From: Onchidella celtica
Lineage: Eukaryota; Mollusca; Gastropoda; Systellommatophora; Onchidiidae
Direction: 5' to 3'
NCBI GenBank assembly: GCA_963931925.1
Contig: OZ007576.1
Span: 10,178,371-10,242,370 of the forward strand
Length of the DNA stretch: 64,000 bases
Made by a program: the position numbers and the translations under genes. The notes beneath the pieces were generated by a model. It saw only the letters and a list, made by a program, of their open reading frames with translations, was not told the origin of the DNA and ran no database searches. Positions 22,802-34,998 of the stretch are shown here, piece after piece (position 1 is the stretch's first letter; every line of letters starts with the position of its first letter).

Positions 22802-22903
22802 AATGTCGGAGAAGTTGTCCCAACAATGCCAACCAGAATGCAAATTGTGGCTGCATTTGTCAGAACCCAACACACACATACAACCAAGTAACTAACAGAT
22901 GCG
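22802..22903 (+). CDS. Repeat exon, type E2, cycle 1
   Basis: 102 bp, AA start (Glu junction), acceptor ttgttcag, donor gtaagt. It reads CRRSCPNNANQNANC and then GCIC, with the loop NPTHTYNQVTNRC. Asn8, Thr24 and Val30 are unique, making it the most diverged E exon. Confidence 0.8.
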
Positions 22904-24256
22904 GTAAGTCAGTATAAAAAAGACCAATTAATCATAATGTAGGTAAGTCTAAAGGTTATTGACAAATGTCTAAAGCTGCCATCATTGCATAATGTTTATA
23001 GTTGTAAGTATTGAAATAGTAAGTAGATATACGGTGGTGCGTCAAATGTGTGCATTAAGTAATGAGCGACGGGTCATTTTTCTGACTGATTAGGAAGAAA
23101 TGCATACATAATGTATTTGTTATTTTATTTTTTTGTACGCCGGCTTATTCTGTTTTTCTTTGAGCGGCCCGTAAGTGAATCAGTTTAACTTTTATTAAGG
23201 ATATTATGTTTAAGTAAGATCGTCAGTATTTTATAATATATGAGTCTTTAGTTGGTTTTTGTTTTGTTCTGTTATTCTTGTAGGCCTAATATTGAAATGC
23301 TAATTTGAGATTAGAAAAACCATTAAAAAAATTGTTATTCATAATGTTTTGCTAGGTTTCTCCCTCTTCATGGTCTATATAGAACCTTTTACAACGTACA
23401 GAAGAATATTTAAAAGTTCAATCACTCAATATTTATGAGAGAATATAATTGGAAATAGACATTTAACGTCTAAATGTAGATATTGATGACCTTTCTTTAG
23501 GGACAAATGAATTAGACAAGAATCTGAAAATCTTATTCAAGATTAAGTACACAATTACTTTAAGTAACCCATTAGTGAATCAGTTTAACTTTGGATAAAG
23601 TCATTATGTTTATCTAAAATATCGACAATAATGTATCATTCTGTCAATCACTTCTTAATATGTTTTTTTTTGTTATTACTATTTTGAGAAGAGAGAAGAA
23701 GTCAAAAAAAAGAAGAAAAGCGATCTACTGAATATTTATTACTTTTCTAAGTGCCCGTGGTCTTTACAGACCTGAAGATCTAAGCTCTTGCCACTTTTCC
23801 ATTCCATCAAAGAAGTAACGTATTGTTAAGCCAGGTGCCATCTCAGTTAAATGAACGTTCTAAAAGCCCAGGGTCATCTGTAAGGTGGCTATTTGTGCCA
23901 GTTCTGTTGCTGTGAGTGATTTAAAGTAAAAGCATTTATGAAGAATAAAAAGCAAAGCAATCCATCGAGCTAGATGATGAACTTGAAAGGAATAAAACTT
24001 TTTAATGAATATAACAGCAAAGGGGGATAAGACAAAAATCAATTGATTCTACACATTGAAAATGTCCCATTTAAGTCTTTTCATGTCTAAACGTTTGGCT
24101 TTTTAGTTTGTAAGTAAGCTGTATAAAAAGCAAACTAAGACTTCCAGCAGTTCCAATGAAAATCTTTATCACCTAGCCAGAGATCTTTAAGTAGCTCTTT
24201 TCGTGGTAAACTAAAGTCGCTGCATAAAATACAGAGTTATAATGTCAATTGTTCAG

Positions 24257-24358
24257 GATGTCCGAGAAGTTGTCCCAGCAATGCCAACCAGAATGCAAAT
24301 TGTGGCTGTATTTGTCAGAACTCAGCACACACATATAACCAAGCAACTAACACATGCG
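24257..24358 (+). CDS. Repeat exon, type P, cycle 1
   Basis: 102 bp, acceptor ttgttcag, donor gtgagt. It begins CPRSCPSNANQNANC and then GCIC, with the loop NSAHTYNQATNTC. Ser23 replaces the usual Pro. It lies 6,424 bp after the previous P exon, which sets the cycle length. Confidence 0.82.
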
Positions 24359-25048
24359 GTGAGTTGTTGTAGCAAAAGACCAATTACTCATATTGCAGGT
24401 AAACTTACAGATTGATTATTGTCAAATGTCTAAAGATACCATCAATGGATGAAGTGTGTAGTTGTCGGTGTTTGAATAGTAAGTAGATATACAACGGTGC
24501 ATCATCCCTGTACAGTAAGTAATGAGTGACACATAATGTTTATGATTAATTAGGAAGAAATGCATGCATCATGTATTTTTTAATTTTGGTTTTTCGACGC
24601 CAGCCTATTCTACTTTTCTTGGAATACCCCATTAGTGAATCTGCTAAACTTTTTTTTCAGGATATTATGTTTAACTAAGATCCTTAGTTTTGAATATCCT
24701 GTGATATTTTTTTTTGTCTGTTCTTTTTTTTTCAGGCAGGAATTGCTAATTTGATATTAGAAAAAAAAGTTTAAAAAAATGATATTCATAAAGTTTTTTT
24801 TTTTTTGTTTCTACCTATTCTAAATCTATATATAGAACCTCAGATTTGAGCTCTTACTACTTTCCCGGGTCATTACAGAAGGATCATTCTGTTGTTAGTC
24901 CAGATGCCATCTCCATTAGATAAAAGCTCTAGTTTCATTGGAAGGTGGCTATTTATAATAGGTCTGTTGCTTTCCTAATCAGCAACTGACTGAGTTAGAG
25001 AAAGTGCATTTATGAAGATTAAGAGGAAGGGGTATCGAACAAGCAGAT

Positions 25049-25093
25049 ATTTGAATAGTAACCAGATATACGGCAATAAGTCAAACCACCGCC
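25049..25093 (+). pseudogene. Second B-tail relic about 790 bp after P exons
   Basis: ttgaatagtaaccagatata followed by tcaaaccaccgcc: the last loop of a B exon with final Cys changed to Arg and no donor. Copies near 18623, 30661, 37098, 43535, 49966, 56400 and 62847. It shows that the P-to-E1 intron once held a further exon pair. Confidence 0.5.
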
Positions 25094-25399
25094 ATTGATT
25101 AATGGGTGTTTCATAAACCTTCATGATTGATTAGAAAAAATGCATGCAAAATAATTCTTATATTTGTTATTAATTTGTCTTGTCCACTCCAGCTAATCAC
25201 GCGTCTCTTGAAGTAACCCATTAGTGAGTCAGTTCAACTTTGATTAAGATTATTACGTTTCTCTAAAATATCGACAATAACGTATCATGGTGTCATTAAT
25301 TTCTCGCTCTTTTTTTCCCTTGGATTTTGAGAACAGAGAAGAAGTTTTTAAAAAAAGTGTTACACTGAATATTTATTAATTTTCTGCATGGCTGTTGTA

Positions 25400-25901
25400 T
25401 TTATCGACCTGAGGATCTGAGCTCTCCCCACTTTTCCATTCCATCAAAGAAGTAAATGTTGTTAGGCCAAGTGCCATCTCAGTTAAATAAACGTTCTAAA
25501 ATCCAAAGGTCCTCAGTATGGTGGCTGTTTGTGCCTGTTCTGTTCCTGTAGCAGTGAACAGTTGAGTGATTTAGGGTAAGGGCATTTATGAAGAATAAAA
25601 GGAAAGGCTTTCGAGCTAGATGATGAACTTGAAAGGAATAAAACCTTTCTTATGAATATGGCGGTAAAAGGGGATAAGAGAAAAACAAGTTGACTATACA
25701 CACTGAAAATGTCCCATTTGAGGCTGTTCCTTCCTTTCCGTTTGGCTTCTTAGGGTTAAGTAAACTGCATAAAAATCCAACCTGAGGCCTCCAGCCCGTC
25801 TCATGAAAATATCTATTACCTAGCCAAAGACCTTTAAGTAGCTATTTCCGTGAAACTAAAGTCTCTGCATAAAATACATCATTACAATGTTCATTGTTCA
25901 G
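25400..25901 (+). repeat. Conserved intron block upstream of live right-array exons
   Basis: Representative copy of a tract of about 500 bp before most P and E exons. Landmarks in order: gacctgaggatctgagctc, ccacttttccattccatc, aagggcatttatgaagaa, gatgatgaacttgaaagg, atgaatatggcggtaaaa, attacctagccaaagatc, ctgcataaaatac, ttgttcag. A recognisably related block precedes the dead A' exons of the left array (for example 5521-5912). No terminal inverted repeats or coding were seen, so it is duplicated intron rather than a transposon. Confidence 0.7.
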
Positions 25902-26003
25902 AATGTCGGAGAAGTTGTCCCAGCAATGCCAACCAGAATGCAAATTGTGGCTGCATTTGTCAGAACCCAGCACACACATATAACCAAGCAACTAACAGAT
26001 GCG
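25902..26003 (+). CDS. Repeat exon, type E1, cycle 2
   Basis: 102 bp, AA start, acceptor ttgttcag, donor gtaagt. Consensus E protein CRRSCPSNANQNANC, GCIC, loop NPAHTYNQATNRC. Confidence 0.83.
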
Positions 26004-27085
26004 GTAAGTCAGTATAAAAAAGACCAATTAATCATAATGTCGGTAAGTCTAAAGGTTATTGACAAATGTCTAAAGCTGCCATTATTGCATTTTGTGTGTA
26101 GTTGTAAGTATTGGAATAGTAAGTAGATATATGGTTGTGCCTCAAATGTGTGCAGTAATTAATGAGCGACGGGTCATTTTTATGATTGATTAGGAAGAAA
26201 TGCATACATAATGTATTTGTTATTTTATTTTTTTTACGCCAGCTCATTCTGTTTTTCTTTGATTGGTCCATAAGTGAATCAGTTTAACTTTTGTTAAGGA
26301 TATTATGTTTAAGTAAAATCGTCAGTTTTTGTGTCAGTTTTTAATTGATTTTTTTTGTTCTGTTCATTTTGTAATATAGAATTGCTACTTTGAGATTAGA
26401 AAAACAATTTTTAAAAATGTTATTCATAATGTTTTGCAAAGTTTCTACCTCTTCATAGTCTATATGGAACCTTTTACAACGTACAGAAGAATATTTAAAA
26501 GTGCAATCACTCAATATTTATGAGAAAATATAATGGGAAATAGACATTTAACGTATAATTATAGATATAGATGACTTTTCTTTTAGGACAAATGAATTAG
26601 GAATGAATATGAAAACCTTATTCACGATTAAGTACACAATCACGTTAAGTAAGCCATTCGTGAATCAGTTCAACTTTGGTTAAAGTCATTATGTTTATCT
26701 AAAATATCGACAATAATGTATCATTCTGTCAATCATTTCTTACTTTTTTTTTGTCACTGCCATTTTGAGAAGAGAGAAGAAGTTTCAAAAAAAAAAAAAG
26801 CGATCTGCTGAATGTTTATCTGCTTTCTTCGTGTCCGCGGTCTTTACCGACGTGAGGACCTGAGCTATTGCCACTTTTCCATTTCATCAGAGAAGTATGT
26901 AGTGTAGGGCCAATCATTCATAATGTTGGTAAACTTAAAGGTTATTGACAAATAATTATTTTTGCCATCACTGGATGGTGTATAGTTGTGAGTGTTATTA
27001 CCTAGCCAAAGATCTTTAAGTAGCTCTTTTCGTGGTAAACTGAAGTCGCTGCATAAAATACTAAGTTATAATTTTCATTGTTCAG

Positions 27086-27187
27086 GATGTTGGAGAACTT
27101 GTCCCAGCAATGCCAACCAGAATGCAAATTGTGGCTGCATTTGTCAGAACCCAGCACACATATATAACCAAACAACTAACACATGCG
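27086..27187 (+). CDS. Repeat exon, type T, cycle 2 (Trp variant)
   Basis: 102 bp, acceptor ttgttcag, donor gtaagt. It begins CWRTCPSNANQNANC and then GCIC, with the loop NPAHIYNQTTNTC. Trp3, Ile26 and Thr30 set it apart. The same combination reappears only at 52005, 25 kb away, where it arrived as a patch (see findings). Confidence 0.83.
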
Positions 27188-28140
27188 GTAAGTCAGTGTA
27201 AAAGACAAATTATTCATACTGTTGATAACCTTAAAGGTTATTGACAAATACCTAAAGTTGGAATCACTGGGTGGTGTGTATAGTTGTGAGTATTTGAATC
27301 CTAACTAGATATACAGCGGTGAGTCAAACCTGTGCAGTAAGTAATAAGCAACGGACAATTTTTATGATTGATTGGGAAGAAATGAATGCATAATATATGT
27401 GTTAATTTGTTGTTTTTTTTCTACGCCAGCCTTATTATATTTTATCTGGAGTACCGCATTGGTGAATCAGTTCAATTTTTGTTAAGGATATTATGTCTGT
27501 CTAAGACTGTCAGTAATGTATGTCGTGAGAGATTTTTTTTTTTTTCTGTTCCTTTTTCAGTCTTGGAGTGCTAATTTGAGATTAGAAAAGAAAAAAAAAA
27601 AAAACGTTAAAATTGATAATTATTCATAATGTTTATTATGTTTCTACCTCTTCATGATCTGTATAGAACCTTTGATTTAAGCTTCTGACGCTTTCCTTTG
27701 CCATCAAACCGGCATCATTCTGTTGTCAGTCTAGATGCTATCTCCTCTAAATGGAAATTGTAGTTCCACTAGAAGGTGGCTTGTTATGATAGGTCTGTTA
27801 CTTTCATAATCAGCAAGTGACTCAGTTAGAGAAAGTGCATTTATGAAGAATAAGAGAATGAGGCATGCAACAAGGAGATGAAAGAGGCAAAAGCTTATTT
27901 ATGAATGCATAATGTATGAGCTGTAAATTGTGAGAAGAGAAATTAATTAGATCGTGGCCATCAAGAATTTCCCATTTCGAGCCACTCCCATTTCACTGTT
28001 GCTCATTGACTTTGGAAAAAAACACAATGAGCATTTAAATTGGAAATATTTGTTATGTACCTCAAGATCTTGGAGGTGTTCTCTTGATGTTAAACTAAAT
28101 TTGCTGCAAAGAATACACATTCACCTTGTTAATTATTCAG

Positions 28141-28239
28141 GATGTCCAAGTTGTCCCAGCAATGCCAATCAAAACACAAACTGTGGCTGTACTTGTATCA
28201 ACCCAGCACAGACATACAACCCAGCCACTAACTTATGCG
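28141..28239 (+). CDS. Repeat exon, type S (99 bp), cycle 2
   Basis: 99 bp, acceptor attattcag, donor gtaagt. It begins CPSCPSNANQNTNC and then GCTC, with the loop NPAQTYNPATNLC. All later S exons have this protein sequence. Confidence 0.83.
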
Positions 28240-28366
28240 GTAAGTCAATGGAATAAGAGAATGAACATGTATTGTGTGACATATATATTATGAATTAGAC
28301 TAAAGATCAAATGATGATGGTGATATTACTACTAAACTAGCAATGATTATGGCTTGGCCCTGACAG

Positions 28367-28467
28367 CCTGTCCTCAGAACTGTTCCAGCAATGGTCGACG
28401 TGCTGGTGTGTGTGGTTGTCAGTATTTGATAGTAACCAGTTGTACGACAATGCGTCAAATCAGTGCA
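28367..28467 (+). pseudogene. Dead B exon after S exon, cycle 2
   Basis: 101 bp after acceptor tgacag. CPQNCSSN and RRAGVCGC are readable, but a 1-bp deletion after Cys18 shifts the frame, Cys20 is Tyr, and the donor is aattaat. Confidence 0.7.
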
Positions 28468-29282
28468 ATTAATTAATGGGCGATTTAAAACCTTGATGAT
28501 TGATTATGAAAAGTGCAAGCAACATAATTATTGTATTTGTTATTTTCTCTTGTCCAATCCAACTGATCATGCCTCTCTTTGAGTAACCTATTAACGAATC
28601 AGTCCAACTTTGGTTAGGGTCATTATATTTATCTAAAATATCGACAGTAATGTATCATCCTGTCTGCCATTTGTTGTTTTTTTGTTTTGTTTTTTGTTTC
28701 TGCCATTTTGAAAAAAGAGAAGAAGTTTAAAAAAAGTGTTATACTTAATGATCATTAGTTTCCTACGTGTCCGTGGTCTTTACCGACCTGAGGACCTGAG
28801 CTCTTGCCACTTTTCCATTCCATCAAAGAAATATCTATTGTTAGGACTGGTGCCATCTCAATTAAATGAACTTTAAAAAAGCCAGAGGTGCTCTGTAAGG
28901 TGGCTGTTTGTGCCAGTTCTGTTGCTGTACTAATGAATAGTTGAGTTATCAAGACTAAGTACATTTATGCGGAATGAAAGGCAAGACTATCTAGCTAGTT
29001 GACGAACTTGAAAGGAGTAAAATCGTCCTTATGAATATGGCGGTAAATGGGGATAAAAAAAAAACAAGTTCATTATAATCACTGAATATGTCCCATTTGA
29101 GGCTAGTCCCTCCTTTCAGTTTGTCTTCTCAAGGTTAAGTAAGCTGCATAAACATCCAGCCTGAGACCTCCAGCCCTTCTCATGAAAATATTTATTACCT
29201 AGCCAAAGATCTTTATGTAGCTATTTAAGTGGTAAACTAAAGTCGCTGCATAAAATACATAGTTATAATGTTCATTGTTCAG

Positions 29283-29384
29283 AATGTCGGAGAAGTTGTC
29301 CCAGCAATGCCAACCAGAATGCAAATTGTGGCTGCATTTGTCAGAACCCAGCATACACATATAACCAAGCAACTAACAGATGCG
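29283..29384 (+). CDS. Repeat exon, type E2, cycle 2
   Basis: 102 bp, AA start, acceptor ttgttcag, donor gtaagt. E consensus with Tyr25 (NPAYTYNQATNRC). The P exon that should follow at about 30.7 kb is deleted, so the next live exon is E1 at 31513. Confidence 0.83.
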
Positions 29385-31512
29385 GTAAGTCAATATAAAC
29401 AAGACCAATTAATCATAATGTAGGTAGGTCTAAAGGTTATTGACAAATATCTAAAGCTGCCATTATTGCATTTTGTGTGTAGTTGTAAGTATTGGAATAG
29501 TAAGTAGATATACTGTGGTGCGTCAAATCTGTGCAGTAATTAATGAGCGACGGGTCATTTTTATGATTGATTAGGAAGAAATGCATAAATAATGTATCTG
29601 TTATTTTATTTTTTTGTACGCCGGCTCATTCTGTTTTTCATTGAATGGCCCATAAGTGAATCCGTTCAACTTTTGTTAAGGGTATTATGTTTAAGTAAGA
29701 TCGTCAGTATTGTGTCAGTTTTTACTGGATTTTTTTTTTGTTCTGTTCTTCTTGTAATATAGAAAATCAGATTAGAAAAACAATTTTTAAAAATGTTATT
29801 CATAATGTTTTGCTAGGTTTCTACCTCTTCATGGTCTATATAGAACCTTTTACAACGTACAGAAGAATATTTAAAAGTGCACTCACTCAATATTTATGAG
29901 AAAATATAATGGGAAATAGACATTTAGCGTATAATTGTAGACATAGATGACGTTTCTTTTAGGAGAAATGAATTAGAAAAGAATCTGAAAACCTTATTAA
30001 GATGAAGTACACACTCACGTTAAGTAAGCCATTAGTGAATCAGTTCAACTTTAGATAAAGTCATTGTCTTTATCTAAAATATCGATAATAATGTATCATT
30101 CAAGAGACAAAAAGTTAGAAAAAAAGTGTTATGCTTAATGTTTATTAGTTTTCAATGTGTCCGTGGTATTTACCGACATGAAGATCTGAACTCTAGCCAC
30201 TTTTCCATTCCATCAAAGAAGTATCTACTGTTAGGCCTGGTGCCATCTCAATTAAATGAACGTTTTAAAAGCCAGAGATCCTCTGTAAGGTGGCTATTTG
30301 TGTCAGCTCTGTTGCTGTACTAATGAACAGTTGAGTAATTCAAAGTAAAGGCATTTATGAAGAATAAAAGGCAAGGCAATCGAGCTAGATGATGAACTTG
30401 AAAGGAATAAAATCTTTCTTATGAATATAACAGTAAAAGGGGATAAAAGAAAAAAGACTTGATTGTACACATTGAAGATGTCCCATTTGGGTCTTTTCAT
30501 GCCTAACCGTTTGGCTTCTTAGTTTGTAAGTAAGCTGCATAAAAATCCATAAAAGATGGCTATTTATAATAGGTCCGTTGCTTTCCTAATCAGCAACTGA
30601 CTGAGTTAGAGAAAGTGCATTTATGAAGATTAAGAGGAAGGGGTATCGAACAAGCAGATATTTGAATAGTAACCAGATATACGGCAATAAGTCAAACCAC
30701 CGCAATTGATTAATGGGTGTTTCATAAACCTTCATGATTGATTAGAAAAAATGCATGCAAAATAATTCTTATATTTGTTATTAATTTGTCTTGGCCACTC
30801 CAATTGATCACGCGTCTCTTGAAGTAACCCATTAGTGAGTCAGTTCAACTTTGGTTAAGATTATTACGTTCATCTAAAATATCGACAACGTATCATGGTG
30901 TCAGTAATTTCTTGCTCTTTTTTTTTTCCCTTGGATTTTGAGAACAGAGAAGAAGTTTTTAAAAAAAATGTTACACTGAATATTTATTAATTTTCTGCCT
31001 GGCCGTTGTCTTTACCGACCTGAGGATCTGAGCTCTCCCCACTTTTCCATTCCATCAAAGAAGTATCTGTTGTTAGGCCAAGTGCCATCTCAGTTAAATA
31101 AACGTTCTAAAATTCAAAGGTCCTCAGTATGGTGGCTAATTGTGCCAGTTCTGTTGCTGTACTAATGAACAGTTGAGTGACTCATAGTAAGGGCCTTTAT
31201 GAAGAATAAAAGGAAAGTCTTTCGAGCTAGATGATGAACTTGAAAAGAATAAAATCTTTCTTATGAATATGGCAGTAAAAGGGGATAAGAGAAAAACAAA
31301 TTGATTATACACACTGAAAATGTTCCATTTGAGGCTGTTCCTTGCTTTCCCTTTGGCTTCTTAGGGTTAAGTAAGTTGCATGAAAGTCCAACCTGAGACC
31401 TCCAGCCCTTCTCATGAAAATATCTATTACCTAGCCAAAGATCTTTAAGTAGCTCTTTCCGTGAAACTAACGTCTCTGCATAAAATACATAGTTATAATG
31501 TTCATTGTTCAG

Positions 31513-31614
31513 AATGTCGGAGAAGTTGTCCCAGCAATGCCAACCAGAATGCAAATTGTGGCTGCATTTGTCAGAACCCAGCATACACATATAACCAAGC
31601 AACTAACAGATGCG
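31513..31614 (+). CDS. Repeat exon, type E1, cycle 3
   Basis: 102 bp, AA start, acceptor ttgttcag, donor gtaagt. E protein with Tyr25. First exon of the block of near-identical cycles. Confidence 0.83.
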
Positions 31615-32699
31615 GTAAGTCAGTATAAACAAGACCAATTAATCATAATGTCGGTAAGTCTAAAGGTTATTGACAAATATCTGAAGCTGCCATTATTGCA
31701 TTTTGTGTGTAGTTGTAAGTATTGGAATAGTAAGTAGTTATATGGTGGTGCGTCAAATCTGTGCAGTAATTAATGAGCGACGGGTCATTTTTATGATTGA
31801 TTAGGAAGAAATGCATACATAATGTATCTGTTATTTTTTTTTTTTTGTACGCCAGCTCATTCTGTTTTTCTTTGAGTGGTCCATAAGTGAATCAGTTCAA
31901 CTTTTGTTAAGGATATTGTGTTTAACTAAGATCGTCAGTATTGAGTCAGTTTTTACTTAATTTGTTGTTTGTTCTGTTGCTTTTGTAATATAGAATTGCT
32001 AATTTGAGATTAGAAAAACAATTAAAAAAAATGTTATTCATAATGTTTTGCTAGGTTTCTACCTCTTCATGGTCTATATAGAACCTTTTTACAACGTACA
32101 GAAGAATATTTAAAAGTGCAATCACTCAATATTTATGAGAAAATATAATGGGAAATAGACATTTAACGTATAATTGTAGATATAGATGATGTTTCTTTTA
32201 GGAGAAATGAATTAGAAAAGAATCTGAAAACCTTATTAAAGATAAAGTACACAATCACGTTAAGTAAGCCATTAGTGAATCAGTTCGAATTTGGTTAAAG
32301 TCATTATGTTTATCTAAAATATCGACAATAATGTATCATCCTGTCTCTTATTTTTTACCTTTTTTTGTCACTGCCATTTTGAGAAGAGAGAAGAAGTTTT
32401 AAAAAAAAAAAAAGCGAACTGCTGAATGTTTATTTGTTTTCTTCGTGTCCGCGGTCTTTACCGACGTGAGGACCTGAGCTATTGCCACTTTTCCATTTCA
32501 TCAGAGAAGTATGTATTGTAGGGCCAATCATTCATACTGTTGGTAAACTTAAAGGTTATTGACAAATACTTAATATTGCCATCAATGGATGGTGTATAGT
32601 TGTGAGTGTTATTACCTAGCCAAAGATATTTAAGTAGCTCTTTTCGTGGTAAACTAAAGTCGCTGCATAAAATACAGAGTTATAATTTTCATTGTTCAG

Positions 32700-32801
32700 G
32701 ATGTCGGAGAACTTGTCCCAGCAATGCCAACCAGAATGCAAATTGTGACTGCATTTGTCAGAATGCAGCACACACATATAACCAAGCAACTAACACATGC
32801 G
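32700..32801 (+). CDS. Repeat exon, type T, cycle 3 (Asp variant)
   Basis: 102 bp, acceptor ttgttcag, donor gtaagt. It begins CRRTCPSNANQNANC and then DCIC, with the loop NAAHTYNQATNTC. Asp17 and Ala23 define this variant, which recurs at 39137, 45572 and 58437. Confidence 0.83.
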
Positions 32802-33157
32802 GTAAGTCAGTGTAACAAAAGACCAATTATTCATACTGTTGGTAAACTTAAAGGTTATTGACAAATACCTAAAATTGGAATCAATGGATGGTGTGTATAG
32901 TTGTGAGTGTTTGAATCCTAACTAGATATACAGCGGTGAGTCAAACCTGTGCAGTAAGTAATAAGCAACGGACAATTTTTATGATTGATTAGGAAGAAAT
33001 GAATGCATAATGTATGTGTTAATTTGTTGTTTTTTTTCTACGCCAGCCTTGTTATATTTTACCTGGAGTACCGCATTTTTGAATCAGTTCAGTTTTTGTT
33101 AAGGATATTATGTCTGTCTAAGACTGTCAGTAATGTATGTCGTGAGAGACGTTTTTT

Positions 33158-33210
33158 TTTTTCTTCTGTTCTTTTTTCAGTCTTGGAGTGCTAATTTGAG
33201 ATTAGAAAAG
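33158..33210 (+). promoter_or_regulatory. Strong decoy 3' splice site in intron
   Basis: A long pyrimidine stretch ending ttctgttcttttttcag at 33,180 is followed by tcttggagtgctaatttgag. It has a better pyrimidine tract than the real exons (ttgttcag). Related sites end near 18,316, 21,136, 24,735, 27,560, 36,789, 39,617, 43,226, 46,048, 49,658, 52,482, 56,091, 58,913 and 62,539. No six-cysteine coding follows any of them. Confidence 0.45.
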
Positions 33211-33756
33211 AAAAAAAAGACGTTAAAAATTAATAATTGTTCATAATGTTTATTAGGTTTCTACCTCTTCATGATCTGTATAGAACCTTTGATTTAAGCT
33301 TCTGACGCTTTCCTTTGCCATCAAACCGGCATCATTCTGTTGTCAGTCTAGATGCTATCTCCTCTAAATGGAAATTGTAGTTCCACTAGAAGGTGCTTGT
33401 TATGATAGGTCTGTTACTTTCATAATCAGCAAGTGACTCAGTTAGAGAAAGTGCATTTATGAAGAATAAGAGAATGAGGCATGCAACAAGGAGATGGAAG
33501 AGGCAAAAGCTTATTTATGAATGCATAATGTATGAGCTGTAAATTGTGAGAAGAGAAATTAATTAGATCGTGGCCATCAAGAATTTCCCATTTCGAGCCA
33601 CTCCCATTTCACTGTTGCTCATTGACTTTGGAAAAAAACACGATGAGCATTTAAATTGGAAATATTTGTTATGTACCTCAAGATCTTGGAGGTGTTCTCT
33701 TGATGTTAAACTAAATTTGCTGCAAAGAATACACATTCACCTTGTTAATTATTCAG

Positions 33757-33855
33757 GATGTCCAAGTTGTCCCAGCAATGCCAATCAAAACACAAACTGT
33801 GGCTGTACTTGTATCAACCCAGCACAGACATACAACCCAGCCACTAACTTATGCG
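33757..33855 (+). CDS. Repeat exon, type S (99 bp), cycle 3
   Basis: 99 bp, acceptor attattcag, donor gtaagt, protein as at 28141 (CPSC start, loop ending NPATNLC). Confidence 0.83.
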
Positions 33856-33982
33856 GTAAGTCAATGGAATAAGAGAATGAACATGTATTGTGTGACATAT
33901 ATATTATGAATTAGACTAAAGATCAAATGATGATGGTGATATTACTACTAAACTAGCAATGATTATGGCTTGGCCCTGACAG

Positions 33983-34083
33983 CCTGTCCTCAGAACTGTT
34001 CCAGCAATGGTCGACGTGCTGGTGTGTATGGTTGTCAGTATTTGATAGTAACCAGTTGTACGACAATGCGTCAAATCAGTGCA
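33983..34083 (+). pseudogene. Dead B exon after S exon, cycle 3
   Basis: Same 101-bp frameshifted pseudoexon as in cycle 2; here Cys16 is also changed to Tyr (gtgtatggt for gtgtgtggt). Confidence 0.7.
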
Positions 34084-34896
34084 ATTAATTAATGGGCGAT
34101 TTAAAACCTTGATGATTGATTATGAAAAGTGCAAGCAACATAATTATTGTATTTGTTATTTTCTCTTGTCCAATCCAACTGATCATGCCTCTCTTTGAGT
34201 AACCTATTAACGAATCAGTCCAACTTTGGTTAGGGTCATTATATTTATCTAAAATATCGACAGTAATGTATCATCCTGTCTGCCATTTGTTGTTTTTTTG
34301 TTTTGTTTTTTGTTTCTGCCATTTTGAAAAAAGAGAAGAAGTTTAAAAAAAGTGTTATACTTAATGATCATTAGTTTCCTACGTGTCCGTGGTCTTTACC
34401 GACCTGAGGACCTGAGCTCTTGCCACTTTTCCATTCCATCAAAGAAATATCTATTGTTAGGACTGGTGCCATCTCAATTAAATGAACTTTAAAAAAGCCA
34501 GAGGTGCTCTGTAAGGTGGCTGTTTGTGCCAGTTCTGTTGCTGTACTAATGAATAGTTGAGTTATCAAGACTAAGTACATTTATGCGGAATGAAAGGCAA
34601 GGCTATCTAGCTAGTTGACGAACTTGAAAGGACTAAAATCGTCCTTATGAATATGGCGGTAAAGGGGGATAAGAGAAAAACAAGTTGATTATACACACTG
34701 AAAATGTCCCATTTGAGGCTGTTCCTTGCTTTCAGTTTGGCTTCTTAGGGTTAAGTAAGCTGCATGAAAGTCCAACCTGAGACCTCCAGCCCTTCTCATG
34801 AAAATATCTATTACCTAGCCAAAGATCTTTAAGTAGCTCTTTCCGTGAAACTAACGTCTCTGCATAAAATACATAGTTATAATGTTCATTGTTCAG

Positions 34897-34998
34897 AATG
34901 TCGGAGAAGTTGTCCCAGCAATGCCAACCAGAATGCAAATTGTGGCTGCATTTGTCAGAACCCAGCACACACATATAACCAAGCAACTAACAGATGCG
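34897..34998 (+). CDS. Repeat exon, type E2, cycle 3
   Basis: 102 bp, AA start, acceptor ttgttcag, donor gtaagt. E consensus with His25 (NPAHTYNQATNRC), distinguishing it from E1 of the same cycle (Tyr25). Confidence 0.83.

Larger units (their letters stand above)
19476..25901 (+). repeat. Right array, higher-order cycle 1 (6,426 bp)
   Basis: Order E1-T-S-E2-P with introns. Diverged from later cycles in both exons and introns, so it is an old copy. A leading P exon at 17833 belongs to a partial cycle before it. Confidence 0.85.
25902..31512 (+). repeat. Right array, cycle 2 (5,611 bp, P exon deleted)
   Basis: Order E1-T-S-E2; the P exon and flanks, about 815 bp, are missing at the junction near 30,551. 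Intermediate in similarity between cycle 1 and cycles 3-7. Confidence 0.85.

Noticed and set aside
25400-25901. Conserved intron block as a mobile element
   Set aside because: No inverted termini, target-site duplication or coding capacity was seen, and it always keeps the same place relative to an exon, as expected from tandem duplication.
27954-28256. Plus-strand open frame of 100 codons ending in the S exon and stopping just after its donor
   Set aside because: The repeat boundary coincides with an AG acceptor and the upstream part shows no repeat or signal-peptide character. It is an intron that happens to be open and was copied with the array.
31261-31602. Minus-strand open frame of 113 codons recurring every cycle (for example 37698, 44135, 50566, 57000)
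   Set aside because: It lies antisense across an E exon and its upstream intron and repeats only because the DNA is duplicated; the diverged cycles 1 and 2 do not keep it at that length.
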